NCBI RefSeq assembly: GCF_030012525.1
Contig: NZ_CP124855.1
Span: forward strand, 1,240,001 to 1,304,000
Length of the DNA: 64,000 nt
Reading direction: 5' to 3'
From: Chryseobacterium gotjawalense
GTDB lineage: Bacteria > Bacteroidota > Bacteroidia > Flavobacteriales > Weeksellaceae
Positions 43,455-52,248 of this stretch are shown here, piece after piece; within the stretch, counting starts at the first letter, position 1; every line of letters begins with the position of its first letter. The notes beneath the pieces are model-generated. The model was not told where the DNA came from. It ran no database searches and saw nothing but the letters and a program-made list of their open reading frames with translations. The position numbers and the translations under genes were made by a program.

Positions 43455-44750
43455 TTAAAAAGCAGCGAACATGGCAATAGATGCTGCGGCCATGACGATA
43501 AAGGTCGCCCATAACAATCCTTTGGAAAGCCATCCACTTTTGAAATCACCCATAATCTGTTCACTTGCGGATATCCGTACGATAAGAAACAGCAGCGGTA
43601 CTGCGGCTACTCCATTGAGTACAGCGGTATAAACAAGAGCTTTTACCGGGTCGATGCCAATAAAATTCATCGCCAGACCGATGAGCGTTGATATGATAAT
43701 GACCATATAAAAGCCTTTTGCTTTTTTGAATTTGAGTCCTAAACTCGCATCCCAATTAAAGACTTCGGATACGGCGTATGATGCTGAACCCGAAAGTACG
43801 GGTACTGCAAGCATACCGAGACCAATAATCCCTATAGCAAATATCATCTTGGACAGAAGTCCCGAATTCGGGAATGAGTTCACCAGAGGCTCCAGAGCTC
43901 TGGCTGCATCGGCGGCAGTTCCGATGTCGGTAACGCCACTCTTATGAAGTACAGTCCCGCCGACCAGTATGATACACCAGGTAGTGAATTCAGAGATGAT
44001 CATCCCAATGTTATTGTCTTTTCTCATAGCGTGGATATGCACCCATCTGATTCTGGGTTTACCATCCTGTATGAGCCCTTTTTCCTTTTCCTCCTCTACC
44101 TCTTGAGAAGCCTGCCAGAAGAACATATATGGGGTAATGGTAGTACCAAACACCCCGGTGATGATGAACAGAAAACTAAAAGAAAACTCAAAATGAGGAA
44201 CAACAGATGCTTTTAACACTTCTGTCCAGGGCTGATCGATAATAAATGCGGTGAGAGGATAGGCCAGCAGTGATAAAGCCAGCCATTTAAGTACCTTTGA
44301 ATAGACCCGGTAACTCATAAAGATCTCTAACAATAGGATAAGGATGGTAAAGCATACCGTAAGTACGACAAAGTGAACAGGAACAAGCAGCTGTGCAGCG
44401 GCGGCCATTGCACCGATATCCGCACCTATATTAATGGTGTTGGCAATAACAACCAGCCCCACAGAAGCATACAGTACCTTTTTATTATAATGATCTTTGA
44501 TAACAGCAGTAAGTCCTTTGCCGGTAACCATCCCTATCCTCGCACAGGCTTCCTGCACAGCCGTCATAAAGGGCAGCATGTACAGCGCGGTCCACAACTG
44601 CCCGTAGCCAAATTGTGCACCGGTTTGCGAATAGGTGGCGATACCGGAAGGGTCATCATCAGCCGCACCGGTAGTGACCCCAGGACCCAAAAGCCCAAAG
44701 AATTCTTTGATTTTTCTGGTTGTGGACTGAAGATTATGTTTGACCGACAT
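43455..44750 (-). CDS. NRAMP-related divalent metal transporter
   Basis: A 431-residue, 11-helix transporter of the NRAMP fold. Helix 1 is GPGVTTGAADDDPSGIATY, with DPSG at residues 33-36 where classic Nramps have DPGN, and the helix 6 motif MPH is replaced in FGTTITPYMFFWQ. Loss of the metal-binding Met is a mark of NRAMP-related Mg2+ transporters (NRMT), so Mn2+/Fe2+ is not a safe substrate call. Cytoplasmic acidic loop EVEEEKEKG is also unusual. It is divergent from nothing obvious; the BON gene lies 247 bases away. Confidence 0.88.
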   Translation of the reverse strand: MSVKHNLQSTTRKIKEFFGLLGPGVTTGAADDDPSGIATYSQTGAQFGYGQLWTALYMLPFMTAVQEACARIGMVTGKGLTAVIKDHYNKKVLYASVGLVVIANTINIGADIGAMAAAAQLLVPVHFVVLTVCFTILILLLEIFMSYRVYSKVLKWLALSLLAYPLTAFIIDQPWTEVLKASVVPHFEFSFSFLFIITGVFGTTITPYMFFWQASQEVEEEKEKGLIQDGKPRIRWVHIHAMRKDNNIGMIISEFTTWCIILVGGTVLHKSGVTDIGTAADAARALEPLVNSFPNSGLLSKMIFAIGIIGLGMLAVPVLSGSASYAVSEVFNWDASLGLKFKKAKGFYMVIIISTLIGLAMNFIGIDPVKALVYTAVLNGVAAVPLLFLIVRISASEQIMGDFKSGWLSKGLLWATFIVMAAASIAMFAAF

Positions 44751-44997
44751 AGTATTGATGTATTTTGTTCGTACAATTTACTATTATGGGAATCATTATT
44801 TTTATCTTTCTATTTTTTTCTCATCATCTGCCTTCTGTCACTCAACCGTATCAATATGAAAGGGTAATCACGTTATTATTTCCTTGCTGTACTCAAAACG
44901 GAAAAACTGCGGTAGTTTTTCCTATGCGGGCTGAACCAACAGTTATATGGCACATCTGTGTTTGCGGTTATGTCAATAAAAAACTTATTATCAGTAG

Positions 44998-45660
44998 TTA
45001 ATAGGCATATTCGTAACCAACTGCAAGGTCATTTTTTACATGCCAAATCCCGGGTGTTTTCCAGGCAATACGGCTTGCTTCCTCTTTGGCATACCAGGAA
45101 TTAACGACTCCTGTGAGCGTAGCAGTTGTACCTGAAACTGAAACCTCGATTTCACTATCGTCAATTGCACTTCTTCGAAGGGCATTTTTAATGGTTTTCT
45201 GTTCAATTTTATCGTGTACCTCGGATTTAATTTTTATATTATTGATGACTCCTTTTACTCCCGTAAGATATTTCACTGCATTGCCAGCGGCTTCTTTCTC
45301 GAAATTCCAGGGCAACTCGCCCTCTAAAGTCACCCAGCCGTCCTCTACTTTTACGGATACTTTATCATTTGGAACTGACCAATCCGCTTTCAAAGCTGCT
45401 AAAACCTCATTAGCGACTTGCACATCGGTTTTTGACCAGGCACTGGGAATTTTCACCTCAATATTTTCAACCAAAGCTCTTACGCCACTCACTCTTTTAG
45501 CAGCGGCTTCTGCTTCTTTCTTTTTTGCATAGCTGTCAACTACACCTATCAAAGAAACTACACCGTCTTTCGCGGTTACTCCAATTTCCGCTGCATGTAA
45601 TAATGGCTCCCATTTGATTGCATCCAACACGTCCTGTTGTAATTCTGCATTTGTTTTCAT
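44998..45660 (-). CDS. BON-domain protein (three BON repeats)
   Basis: A 220-residue protein built of three BON (bacterial OsmY and nodulation) modules of about 65 residues, at roughly 8-70, 75-145 and 150-218; each has a GVVSLIGVVDS-like strand-turn (also DGWVTLEGELPW and TTATLTGVVNS). There is no obvious signal peptide at the chosen start (ATG at 45660), although OsmY itself is periplasmic. BON proteins bind phospholipid or membranes in osmotic or envelope stress. It lies in the stress-type group with pfkB and the receiver-Crp regulator. Confidence 0.9.
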   Translation of the reverse strand: MKTNAELQQDVLDAIKWEPLLHAAEIGVTAKDGVVSLIGVVDSYAKKKEAEAAAKRVSGVRALVENIEVKIPSAWSKTDVQVANEVLAALKADWSVPNDKVSVKVEDGWVTLEGELPWNFEKEAAGNAVKYLTGVKGVINNIKIKSEVHDKIEQKTIKNALRRSAIDDSEIEVSVSGTTATLTGVVNSWYAKEEASRIAWKTPGIWHVKNDLAVGYEYAY

Positions 45661-46115
45661 ATTAATTTTAAATCTTAATTTGGGAATTTTAAATTTGCTT
45701 ATAGAATGCCGTCTTTGATAAAAATAGATGCAGCATATCTGCAATCCTCTCGTTTTCTGTTAAACACTTATTTGATTTTTATAAGATTAGATGATAATCC
45801 TTTCATTATTTAAAGAGACTCAAAGTTCCATAAACCACCTCATAAGTAAAATGATCTTCATCATTATGAAATCTGATACTGGTCAATTTTTAAATTTTTT
45901 AAGAAAGAATTATTTTTATAAATTCATCATTCATACTGTTTCAACTATTACAAAGGGGGCACAACCCGCTATCTCATTATTTTCCGTGACCAAATTCATT
46001 ATTTGGTGAGCCTGTAATTTGCAAATTTGACCCCAATGAAAATTAAAGTATGTTTAAAAACGGCTATGCATATAGAAAAACACCTGTTTTATGATGACAT
46101 TAATAAAAAACAACA
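45661..46115. other. Divergent intergenic region between BON gene and pfkB
   Basis: About 455 bases with no supported gene. A 72-codon plus-strand frame at 45791 is AT-rich and has no family pattern. The promoters of the BON and pfkB genes must lie here, but no exact TAnnTTTG box was seen, so expression may rely on an activator such as the nearby Crp-type regulator. Confidence 0.45.
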
Positions 46116-47054
46116 ATGAAAAAATCTGTTCTAACCATTACTTTGAATCCGTCAATTGACAAAAGCAGCAGCGTACAAAACATAGTACCAGGATTGAAAC
46201 TACGGTGCAAACCCCCTAAACATGAGGCAGGAGGTGGCGGCATCAATGTTTCCAGAGCATTAGCAAGATTGGGAATTTCCTCTGATGTTTTCTTCACCTC
46301 TGGCGGAAGAACCGGCCAGTTGTTGGAAGAAATACTCCAGGCCGAGAAACTCCATACATTCCCACTTGATATTTCCACAGAAACCAGAGAAAACATTACT
46401 GTTATGGATACCTTTAGCAAAGAACAATATCGGTTTATATTCCCCGGCGGGAAGCTTACCTTGAAAGAACAAAAAAAAATAACAGATTTTGTCGACAGGA
46501 TAAATCCCTGTCCCGATTTTGTAGTGTTTAGCGGCAGCCTTCCACCGGGGGTTGATCCAGTTTTTTTGAGACAACTTGTTGATAAATGCAAAGCCAAAGG
46601 CAGTAACGTAATTGTAGACACCTCAGGAGAAGCGCTCAAAATAGCGATAGAAGCAGGCGTATTTTTAATCAAGCCCAGCGTACGGGAACTGAGTGCTTTT
46701 GTCGGAAAAGAAAAGCTGGAAGACAGGGAGATAGAGCATGCCGCACAACTTATAATTTCGCAGGGAAAAGCTAAAATAGTTGTTGTGTCACTAGGTTCTA
46801 AAGGAGCTGTTTTATTCTCAGAAAATGAAAAGATTCAAGTTGCAGCTCCTGCGGTAAAAGTGAAAAGTACGGTGGGTGCCGGGGACAGTATGGTTGCCGG
46901 GATGTTGTCTGTCCTGATCAACGGAGGAGACCATAAAAAAATGATTTCGATGGGGATAGCATGTGGATCGGCTGCTACAATGGCAGAAGGAACAGGACTC
47001 TTTACAAAAGAAAATGCAGAACGTATTTTTAATGACATTCAAAATCATAAGTAA
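46116..47054 (+). CDS. PfkB-family sugar-phosphate kinase (1-phosphofructokinase/Pfk-2 type)
   Basis: A 312-residue ribokinase-like kinase. TLNPSIDKSS begins the protein, HEAGGGGINVSRALARLG is the substrate loop, FSGSLPPGV follows, and VGAGDSMVAG has the catalytic Asp. The pattern suits the fructose-6-phosphate kinase PfkB or 1-phosphofructokinase/tagatose-6-phosphate kinase group. It would act in glycolysis as a second phosphofructokinase. Similar genes are found in the anaerobic stress regulons of many bacteria together with BON and universal stress genes; here it pairs with the BON gene and receiver-Crp regulator. Confidence 0.9.
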   Translation: MKKSVLTITLNPSIDKSSSVQNIVPGLKLRCKPPKHEAGGGGINVSRALARLGISSDVFFTSGGRTGQLLEEILQAEKLHTFPLDISTETRENITVMDTFSKEQYRFIFPGGKLTLKEQKKITDFVDRINPCPDFVVFSGSLPPGVDPVFLRQLVDKCKAKGSNVIVDTSGEALKIAIEAGVFLIKPSVRELSAFVGKEKLEDREIEHAAQLIISQGKAKIVVVSLGSKGAVLFSENEKIQVAAPAVKVKSTVGAGDSMVAGMLSVLINGGDHKKMISMGIACGSAATMAEGTGLFTKENAERIFNDIQNHK

Positions 47055-47432
47055 GTTTACCGCTGCCGATCTCAATAAAAAACTATTTTAAAAAATCCAG
47101 ACGGTAGATTCGGTGATCACTATATCTATAGATTCTCCTGTTAACCTTACCCGAAGATGGGATGGTGTTTTTTTAGTATAAATAAAATGAGGAATTTTTA
47201 AATACATTTCCTGGATGCTGATTTTTGCCGATCAAGAAAGCAAAACAGAGCCTAACAATATAAAAAAATTTACATCTTTCCATGTTAATCGTTTAATTTA
47301 AAGATAAAGTTTTAACTTTATAACATTCAGTTACTTATAAATGATGAAAAGTGAAAAACTGTTGTATCGCAGCAAATTTACACGATCATTTCATAAAATA
47401 TAATGAACATTAATACTGTTTTTTTTAAACCA
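47055..47432. other. Intergenic region before the receiver-Crp regulator
   Basis: About 380 AT-rich bases. No terminator hairpin or TAnnTTTG box was found; no coding frame is supported. An ATG at 47403 in frame with the regulator is an alternative start. Confidence 0.45.
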
Positions 47433-48485
47433 ATGGAAAAAAAACGCGTTCTGGTCATTGAAGACAATGAAGACATCCGTGAGAATACCTCCGACCTTCT
47501 TACACTGGCAAGCTACGAAGTATTTCAGGCGGCTAATGGCAGAAAAGGAGTAGAAATGGCGATTGAACATATGCCGGATGTTATCCTGTGCGATATTATA
47601 ATGCCCGAAATGGATGGATATGGCGTCCTCCATCTGCTGAGCAACCGGGAAGATACCGCATTGATTCCCTTTGTTTTTATGACGGCGAAAACCGATAGAA
47701 CAGAAATCAGAAAAGGAATCGAAATGGGAGCAGATGACTATCTCACAAAACCTTTCGATGATACCGAACTCCTGAGTGCAGTCGAAAGCAGACTGAAAAA
47801 GAAAGAACTTCAGAAAAGCATATACACCTCTACCCTCACCAGGATGACCAATCTATTTCGGGATTCACACGGTCTGGATGAACTAAAAAAATCATTTGAC
47901 GAAAGAAAAATTAAATTCTTTAAAAAAAAGCAGATCATTTATTACGAAGGCGATGCTGCAAATACCGCCTATTTAGTCCTTTCAGGGGCAGTGAAAACGA
48001 CAAAAATGACGGAGGACGGTAAAGAACTCATGACAGGAACTTATCATCCCGAAGACTATTTTGGAATTGTATCCTTGTTTTCTGGAAAAGAATATAAGGA
48101 AACAGCGGAGGTATTGGAAGATACTACACTATGCTCTGTACCAAAAGAAGTTATAGAGCAACTGCTGCATAAATACCCTGACATTGCCGAAAAATTCATC
48201 ACAATCTTAGCACAGAATGTTATTGATCACGAAGAACAATTATTACAGCTCGCCTATTATTCGGTCCGAAAAAGAATGGCTGAAGTACTGATCAAACTGC
48301 ATGCAAATCATTCTCCCACCAACTGTTTCGAAATTTCCAGAGAAAATCTTGCTGCGATGGCAGGAATGGCCAATGAAACGGTAAGCAGGATTCTCAGCGA
48401 TTTCAAAACAGAAAAACTCATTAATAAAAATGCAGGGGTGATTACAATACTTAATCTCAAAGGTCTTCAAAAACTTAAAAATTAA
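47433..48485 (+). CDS. Receiver-domain/Crp-Fnr fusion transcriptional regulator
   Basis: A 350-residue regulator that joins an N-terminal response-regulator receiver (about 1-125; VLVIEDNEDIRE acidic pocket, phosphoacceptor Asp54 in ILCDIIMPEMDG, MTAKTDR and LTKPFDD) to a Crp/Fnr protein: a cyclic-nucleotide-type sensor (about 160-265; YYEGDAANTAYLVLSGAVK) and a C-terminal winged helix (about 280-350; FEISRENLAAMAGMANETVS). Most Crp proteins have no receiver. No histidine kinase gene is adjacent. The ATG at 47433 starts right before the receiver strand; 47403 would add 10 residues. It may control the nearby stress group. Confidence 0.9.
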   Translation: MEKKRVLVIEDNEDIRENTSDLLTLASYEVFQAANGRKGVEMAIEHMPDVILCDIIMPEMDGYGVLHLLSNREDTALIPFVFMTAKTDRTEIRKGIEMGADDYLTKPFDDTELLSAVESRLKKKELQKSIYTSTLTRMTNLFRDSHGLDELKKSFDERKIKFFKKKQIIYYEGDAANTAYLVLSGAVKTTKMTEDGKELMTGTYHPEDYFGIVSLFSGKEYKETAEVLEDTTLCSVPKEVIEQLLHKYPDIAEKFITILAQNVIDHEEQLLQLAYYSVRKRMAEVLIKLHANHSPTNCFEISRENLAAMAGMANETVSRILSDFKTEKLINKNAGVITILNLKGLQKLKN

Positions 48486-48878
48486 AGTGCCCTTCGACCA
48501 AAACTAATGTAATGGCAGATGGCAATTTTTAAACCTTCACCATTTCATCTCATTTTAGCAGTGTGACCTTTATAAATTTCTGAATCGTGCCTGCAACGAA
48601 GTCAACGGTTCTGCCGAACTCCTGCAACGTTTTGACAGAAACACTTCCCTCCTGGGCAAAGCAAGCGGACTTTACCAAACGCCACAAAAAAAAAGCAGTC
48701 CTTCTAAAAAACTGCTTTGTATATCTAAATTCTAAAAACGATAACTCCATAAGGTTACCAACATGCTGCTGAAAAGCTACCAGAGGGAGCCTGTCCAGAG
48801 CGAAGTCGAAGGATTCAACGGGCTTTCATTTCTTGTCTTTCAGACAAAACGAAGCTTAGTTATTGTGTATAGTCATTT
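48486..48878. other. Intergenic region with hairpin and a dispersed-repeat copy
   Basis: About 390 bases. A hairpin, AAAGCAGT (48692-48699) with ACTGCTTT (48711-48718), resembles a terminator for either strand. At 48790-48813 CTGTCCAGAGCGAAGTCGAA is a copy of the CTTCGACT-type intergenic repeat common in many bacterial genomes. A frame of about 55 codons ending near 48735 (DLYKFLNRACNEVNGSAELL) has a stop just upstream and is not recognised. Confidence 0.5.
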
Positions 48879-49811
48879 TTATGATTCTGTTATTATCTTT
48901 TTTTTCAAACTCTCCAAATCATCTAATTTTTGCTGACTTGTTTTAAGGAAATTTTCCAAACGTTCCATTAACTTTTCAATGTTGCTGGAACCCATATTGA
49001 CTCTTGTTCCTTCCCAATATTGGTGAATATGATATAATTCTTTTCGGAAATTAAGGTAATATGATTGAAGGTTTTCAATATCTTGAGAATCAAAGCTATC
49101 AAACTCTAAATTAAAAATTTGAGAAATAGTGTTATCCATGTAGCCAAAATCTAAGAAAGTAAAAAACAATTTAGGTTTTTGAATGCACTCTTCCTTATCT
49201 GTTAATTCTGCCTTAAACTTTCCTATCACGTAAACCAAATGGAAATGTAATTGGTTAATAATTTTTAAAAGTATTTTGGATTGCTTTTCTTTCTCCTTTA
49301 CCTGATTGTAATGCTTTAAATTTAAAAAATCTGATACGGGATTATCTGATTGATTTATATTTGCTAATAGTGAATCAATTTGTTTGTGAAGATTTTTTTC
49401 GAACTCAGCAAAAAACTTGTCATAATCATGGCTTTTATCTGAATAGCTATATGAGAAACAGTAGTATGATCTTAAGTCAGAAGGCAGTGCATTGAAATCT
49501 TGTGTAATAATAATTGTTCCTAATCTCAAAGAATGGCGAATGCCTAATTCATAATAAACATTAGGTTTTTGTCCAGTTAAATCGACAATTGCAATTTCAG
49601 AATTATAAATGTCATTTATTATTCCTTTAATAAAGTTTCCTTGAATAGTTTTTGAACGTTCACATACAATTTTTTCGTCTTTATAACTTTCAACGGCTTT
49701 TTTAATCCACTCAGTAAATATATAAGTCCATTCATCTGATTTAATGACTTGTGTCTTTCCATCAACTGAATGACTAGTTTCTGAAAACGGCATTATAACA
49801 AAACATTTCAT
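48879..49811 (-). CDS. NDT/TIR-like domain protein, candidate defence effector
   Basis: A 310-residue cytoplasmic protein. Residues 1-130 form a Rossmann-like domain related to nucleoside 2-deoxyribosyltransferase/TIR folds: it starts MKCFVIMPFS, has AIVDLTGQKPNVYYELGIRH with Asp77 and Glu88, and continues GTIIITQDFNALPSDLRSYY. Glu88 in YELG corresponds to the catalytic Glu of NDTs and TIR NADases. The rest (about 150-310) is helical, ending in a coiled coil (LENFLKTSQQKLDDLESL). Similar proteins are often encoded in defence islands. It lies alone in a remnant element beside a tRNA. Enzymatic activity is not demonstrated. Confidence 0.7.
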   Translation of the reverse strand: MKCFVIMPFSETSHSVDGKTQVIKSDEWTYIFTEWIKKAVESYKDEKIVCERSKTIQGNFIKGIINDIYNSEIAIVDLTGQKPNVYYELGIRHSLRLGTIIITQDFNALPSDLRSYYCFSYSYSDKSHDYDKFFAEFEKNLHKQIDSLLANINQSDNPVSDFLNLKHYNQVKEKEKQSKILLKIINQLHFHLVYVIGKFKAELTDKEECIQKPKLFFTFLDFGYMDNTISQIFNLEFDSFDSQDIENLQSYYLNFRKELYHIHQYWEGTRVNMGSSNIEKLMERLENFLKTSQQKLDDLESLKKKIITES

Positions 49812-50658
49812 TTTAAATTTATTTTTTGATGCGATATTCCATTATGATTATGCACAACTCATTTATATGTATGACAAAATCATATAAAGCCACCCCGATT
49901 TGGGTGTATTAGTATGATTATAGTGATACATTACTGCATCGCTAAAATAGGAAAAATATTTTATAAATCATCAAACGGACTTTTTATCTGCTGCAGATTT
50001 TTGGTGCTGCCATGCGTATAGATTTATTCAAAATTCTATTTTTTTTTAAAGGTTTTCATGAACCGAGCATGCTCGGTTTCTGTAGTTCTGCTGCTGCTAT
50101 GTCCTAATAGCTTCTGGATATACCGCAAATCGGTTCCACTCTCCAGTAAATGAGTATCATAACTGTGCTGCATGCAAGGTCACGGACTTTTTGATGTTGG
50201 CTTTTTGTATGGCCTGCTTTAGTACGCCCTGAAGACTTTTTGCAGAATAAATACTCCCCCGTTCCTTTCATACCTAAAGATAATAAAATTTCCTGTACAG
50301 AACTTTGTTTTCACCAGAACCAAACTTTACCCACGCTCGCACCAGCTAAGGGAAACGAAGGAAATGACAGAAGAACGATAACCGAAATTTCAGCTGCAAA
50401 ATATGCCGTTGTGCAGTTCTTTCAAGATTATTATTTATATTTGTACAGTGATAAAACAATGTATGATCTGTATCATTATTTCCGGACGGCCACGTTCCAC
50501 TCTCCAAGTGCGCTACTCCATAGCGAGTCCATAGCAACTCCATAGCCACACCAGTAATTTTATAGTCAAGCCGTTAACCTACAGTATACTATTTTAAGAT
50601 TTAGGCACACTGTAAGGTGAAGAATCCCTATCTATATCTTAAGCTAATAACCAAGATT
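49812..50658. other. Remnant mobile-element segment
   Basis: About 850 bases between the NDT/TIR-like gene and the pseudogene at 50659. It includes the recombinase remnant (50036-50262). The plus-strand frame at 50240-50545 is antisense to that remnant and unsupported. A cluster of CCATAGC-type repeats occurs at 50517-50545. No intact gene. Confidence 0.5.
50036..50262 (-). pseudogene. Tyrosine recombinase (integrase) C-terminal remnant
   Basis: The minus strand reads YSAKSLQGVLKQAIQKANIK and KSVTLH, then after a frameshift [20 protein letters not shown] and [11 protein letters not shown]. This is the catalytic C-terminus of a XerC/phage integrase: His-x-x-x (HSYDTHL), then LLGHSS with the second His. 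The catalytic Tyr region (normally IYTHV) reads ETEHARF, and the N-terminal two-thirds is missing. A broken integrase 1 kb from the 3' end of a tRNA points to an old tRNA-targeted insertion. Confidence 0.75.
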
Positions 50659-51126
50659 ATGGCAAGAATTTCAAAAAACGGTATTCTGAGCGAAGCTTTC
50701 GGAAACCTGGTTTTCGTGAACAGCGAATCCCAAAATTACGTACGCTCCAAGCCTTCGCGCCTTAAACAGAACCCAAAAACAACAGCAGCTGCCTAGGCAT
50801 TCGGTATTGCAAGTGCACAGGACAAACTGCTCCGCAAGGCACTCATGCATCAGTTCATACTGATGACCGACAGCCGCTATGCCGCCCGACACCGCGCAAG
50901 AATGAACAAAGCCCTCATGGTACAGGCACAACAAAATCCTGTAAATACAGCCCTGAACCCCGGGCTGCCGGAATCGCTGACCGGTTTCGACTTTAATGCG
51001 CTCTGCCCGTGGGAAAAAATCACCCGCTTTTATCCCAAATTCAAGGAATTGGATACCCATGAGCTCGAATGCCAACTCCCAGCACTGAAAACCGGACATA
51101 ATAAAAAAGCACCTACATCGCTGTAA
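50659..51126 (+). pseudogene. Unidentified protein with one in-frame amber codon
   Basis: ATG at 50659 opens a frame MARISKNGILSEAFGNLVFV that hits TAG at 50794-50796 and then goes on in the same frame to TAA at 51124, a total of 155 codons. The downstream part (ALMHQFILMTDSRYAARHRA, LNPGLPESLTGFDFN) looks coding and continues smoothly from the upstream part, so a single base change (for example CAG or AAG to TAG) has broken it. I do not recognise the family. It ends 20 bases from the tRNA. Confidence 0.6.
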
Positions 51127-51146
51127 GTGCTTTATTTCCAATGTTG

Positions 51147-51220
51147 TGGCCCCACCTGGGCTCGAACCAGGGACTTGCTGATTATGAGTCAGCTACTCTA
51201 ACCAGCTGAGTTATAGGGCC
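51147..51220 (-). tRNA. tRNA with CAU anticodon (Met or Ile2)
   Basis: The minus strand from 51220 folds as a tRNA: acceptor GGCCCTA pairs with TGGGGCC, D-arm ACTCAGCTGGTTAGAGT, anticodon arm GCTGACTCATAATCAGC with CAT in the loop, and T-arm CCTGGTTCGAGCCCAGG. CCA is not encoded. The acceptor stem and overall pattern resemble tRNA-Ile2 (lysidine-modified CAU) as much as elongator tRNA-Met, so both remain possible. Its 3' end faces the integrase remnant. Confidence 0.92.
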
Positions 51221-51260
51221 TAACTTTATTTCAAAGAAATAGAAGTCTCAATTGGGACTG

Positions 51261-51268
51261 CAAAAATA
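51261..51268 (-). promoter_or_regulatory. tRNA promoter -7 box (TATTTTTG)
   Basis: TATTTTTG on the minus strand, 40 bases before the tRNA 5' end, fits TAnnTTTG. The remaining 51269-51564 bases hold no supported gene. Confidence 0.5.
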
Positions 51269-51564
51269 GCGTTTTTTTTAAAAAATCAAAATTTATTTGA
51301 GGTTTTTCCTGATAAAGTTTTGATAAATGCAGTTTGAAGATTTTTTTATATCTGGCAGTACTCATCATGGAAATTTTTAATCCCGTCGTGAACAAGACAA
51401 AGATTTCATTTACAAACACGCAGTTTTTCTCACTATTTAAGACGCAAAGGCTTTACACTTAGCACAGGCGCAGACTTTTGCAATCTTTTGATAAGCTTTA
51501 ATGAAATCGGTTTAAAAAATTCCCCATTCACTCTATTTGGCTCTTTTTACTTTTTACTTGCTCT

Positions 51565-51963
51565 TTAAGGCTTCTCCTGACACAATTCTATTAAAATACC
51601 ATTGGTGGATTTCGGATGAAGGAAAACGATGAGTTTATTGTCGGCACCGTCTTTCGGTTCTTCGGAAATGAAGATGAATCCTGCCGTTTTTAAGCGTGCG
51701 ATTTCCGTATAAATATTTTCTACGCCAAAAGCAATATGGTGAATTCCTTCGCCGCGTTTATCGAGGAACTTGGCAATGGCACTATCGGCATTGGTCGCTT
51801 CCAGAAGTTCGATTTTGCTTTCACCCACTTCGTAGAAAGAAGTGGTAACGCCTTCCCTTTCCACGGCTTCCTGTTTATAGTTTTCTTTGCCTAATAATTT
51901 AGCAAATAATTCGTTCGATGTTCCTAAGGATTTTACGGCAATACCGAGATGTTCTATTTTCAT
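51565..51963 (-). CDS. mce: Methylmalonyl-CoA epimerase
   Basis: A 132-residue vicinal-oxygen-chelate protein. MKIEHLGIAV supplies the first metal His, GIHHIAFGVENI the second, and GILIELCQ the Glu. It interconverts (2R)- and (2S)-methylmalonyl-CoA in the propionate/succinate route, often with methylmalonyl-CoA mutase, which is not in the window. A general glyoxalase-like role is less likely given the close family match. Single gene; tRNA and rbfA flank it. Confidence 0.92.
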   Translation of the reverse strand: MKIEHLGIAVKSLGTSNELFAKLLGKENYKQEAVEREGVTTSFYEVGESKIELLEATNADSAIAKFLDKRGEGIHHIAFGVENIYTEIARLKTAGFIFISEEPKDGADNKLIVFLHPKSTNGILIELCQEKP

Positions 51964-51968
51964 AAATG

Positions 51969-52003
51969 TTGGATGATGGGTGTTGGGTGTTGGATGATGG
52001 ATG
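51969..52003. repeat. Short TTGGATGATGGGTGTTGG tandem repeat
   Basis: Imperfect reiterations of TTGGRTGATGG/GTGTTGG between mce and rbfA. Possibly slippage-derived; no function seen. Confidence 0.5.
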
Positions 52004-52236
52004 AGATCAAAAAAATTAAATTGGAATAAATAAATGATTTAATTAAAGCGTTCTATTCTTATTTTATAACGGACTTTTATTTTTAATGCAGTTTGTCAGA
52101 GAACGAAGTGTATTTTTAAAGCTGTTTTTGCCAGATTTAAAACAAACCGAACGGGATCTGGCCTTTATTTTCGTTGCCTTTATTATGGTTAAAAAAATCT
52201 CGCCCGGGGACGGGAAAATAATTCAAACAAAAGTAG

Positions 52237-52244
52237 TAAATTTG
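52237..52244 (+). promoter_or_regulatory. rbfA promoter -7 box (TAAATTTG)
   Basis: TAAATTTG ends 4 bases before the rbfA ATG, implying a leaderless message, as for polA, dedA and aroE. Confidence 0.6.
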
Positions 52245-52248
52245 CGCC

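Noticed and set aside
44765..45001. 78-codon plus-strand frame between the NRAMP-related and BON genes
   Set aside because: Hydrophobic N-terminus but no homology pattern and no promoter; likely chance.
45086..45532. Plus-strand frame of 148 codons
   Set aside because: Antisense to the BON gene, Ser/Thr-rich shadow without family features.
46100..46672. Minus-strand frame of 190 codons
   Set aside because: Antisense to the PfkB kinase gene with conserved motifs on the other strand.
48563..48737. Short plus-strand frame with protein-like text (DLYKFLNRACNEV)
   Set aside because: A stop precedes it, no start codon, and its end runs through a hairpin; not assigned.
50240..50545. 101-codon plus-strand frame
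   Set aside because: Overlaps the recombinase remnant on the opposite strand and has no domain.
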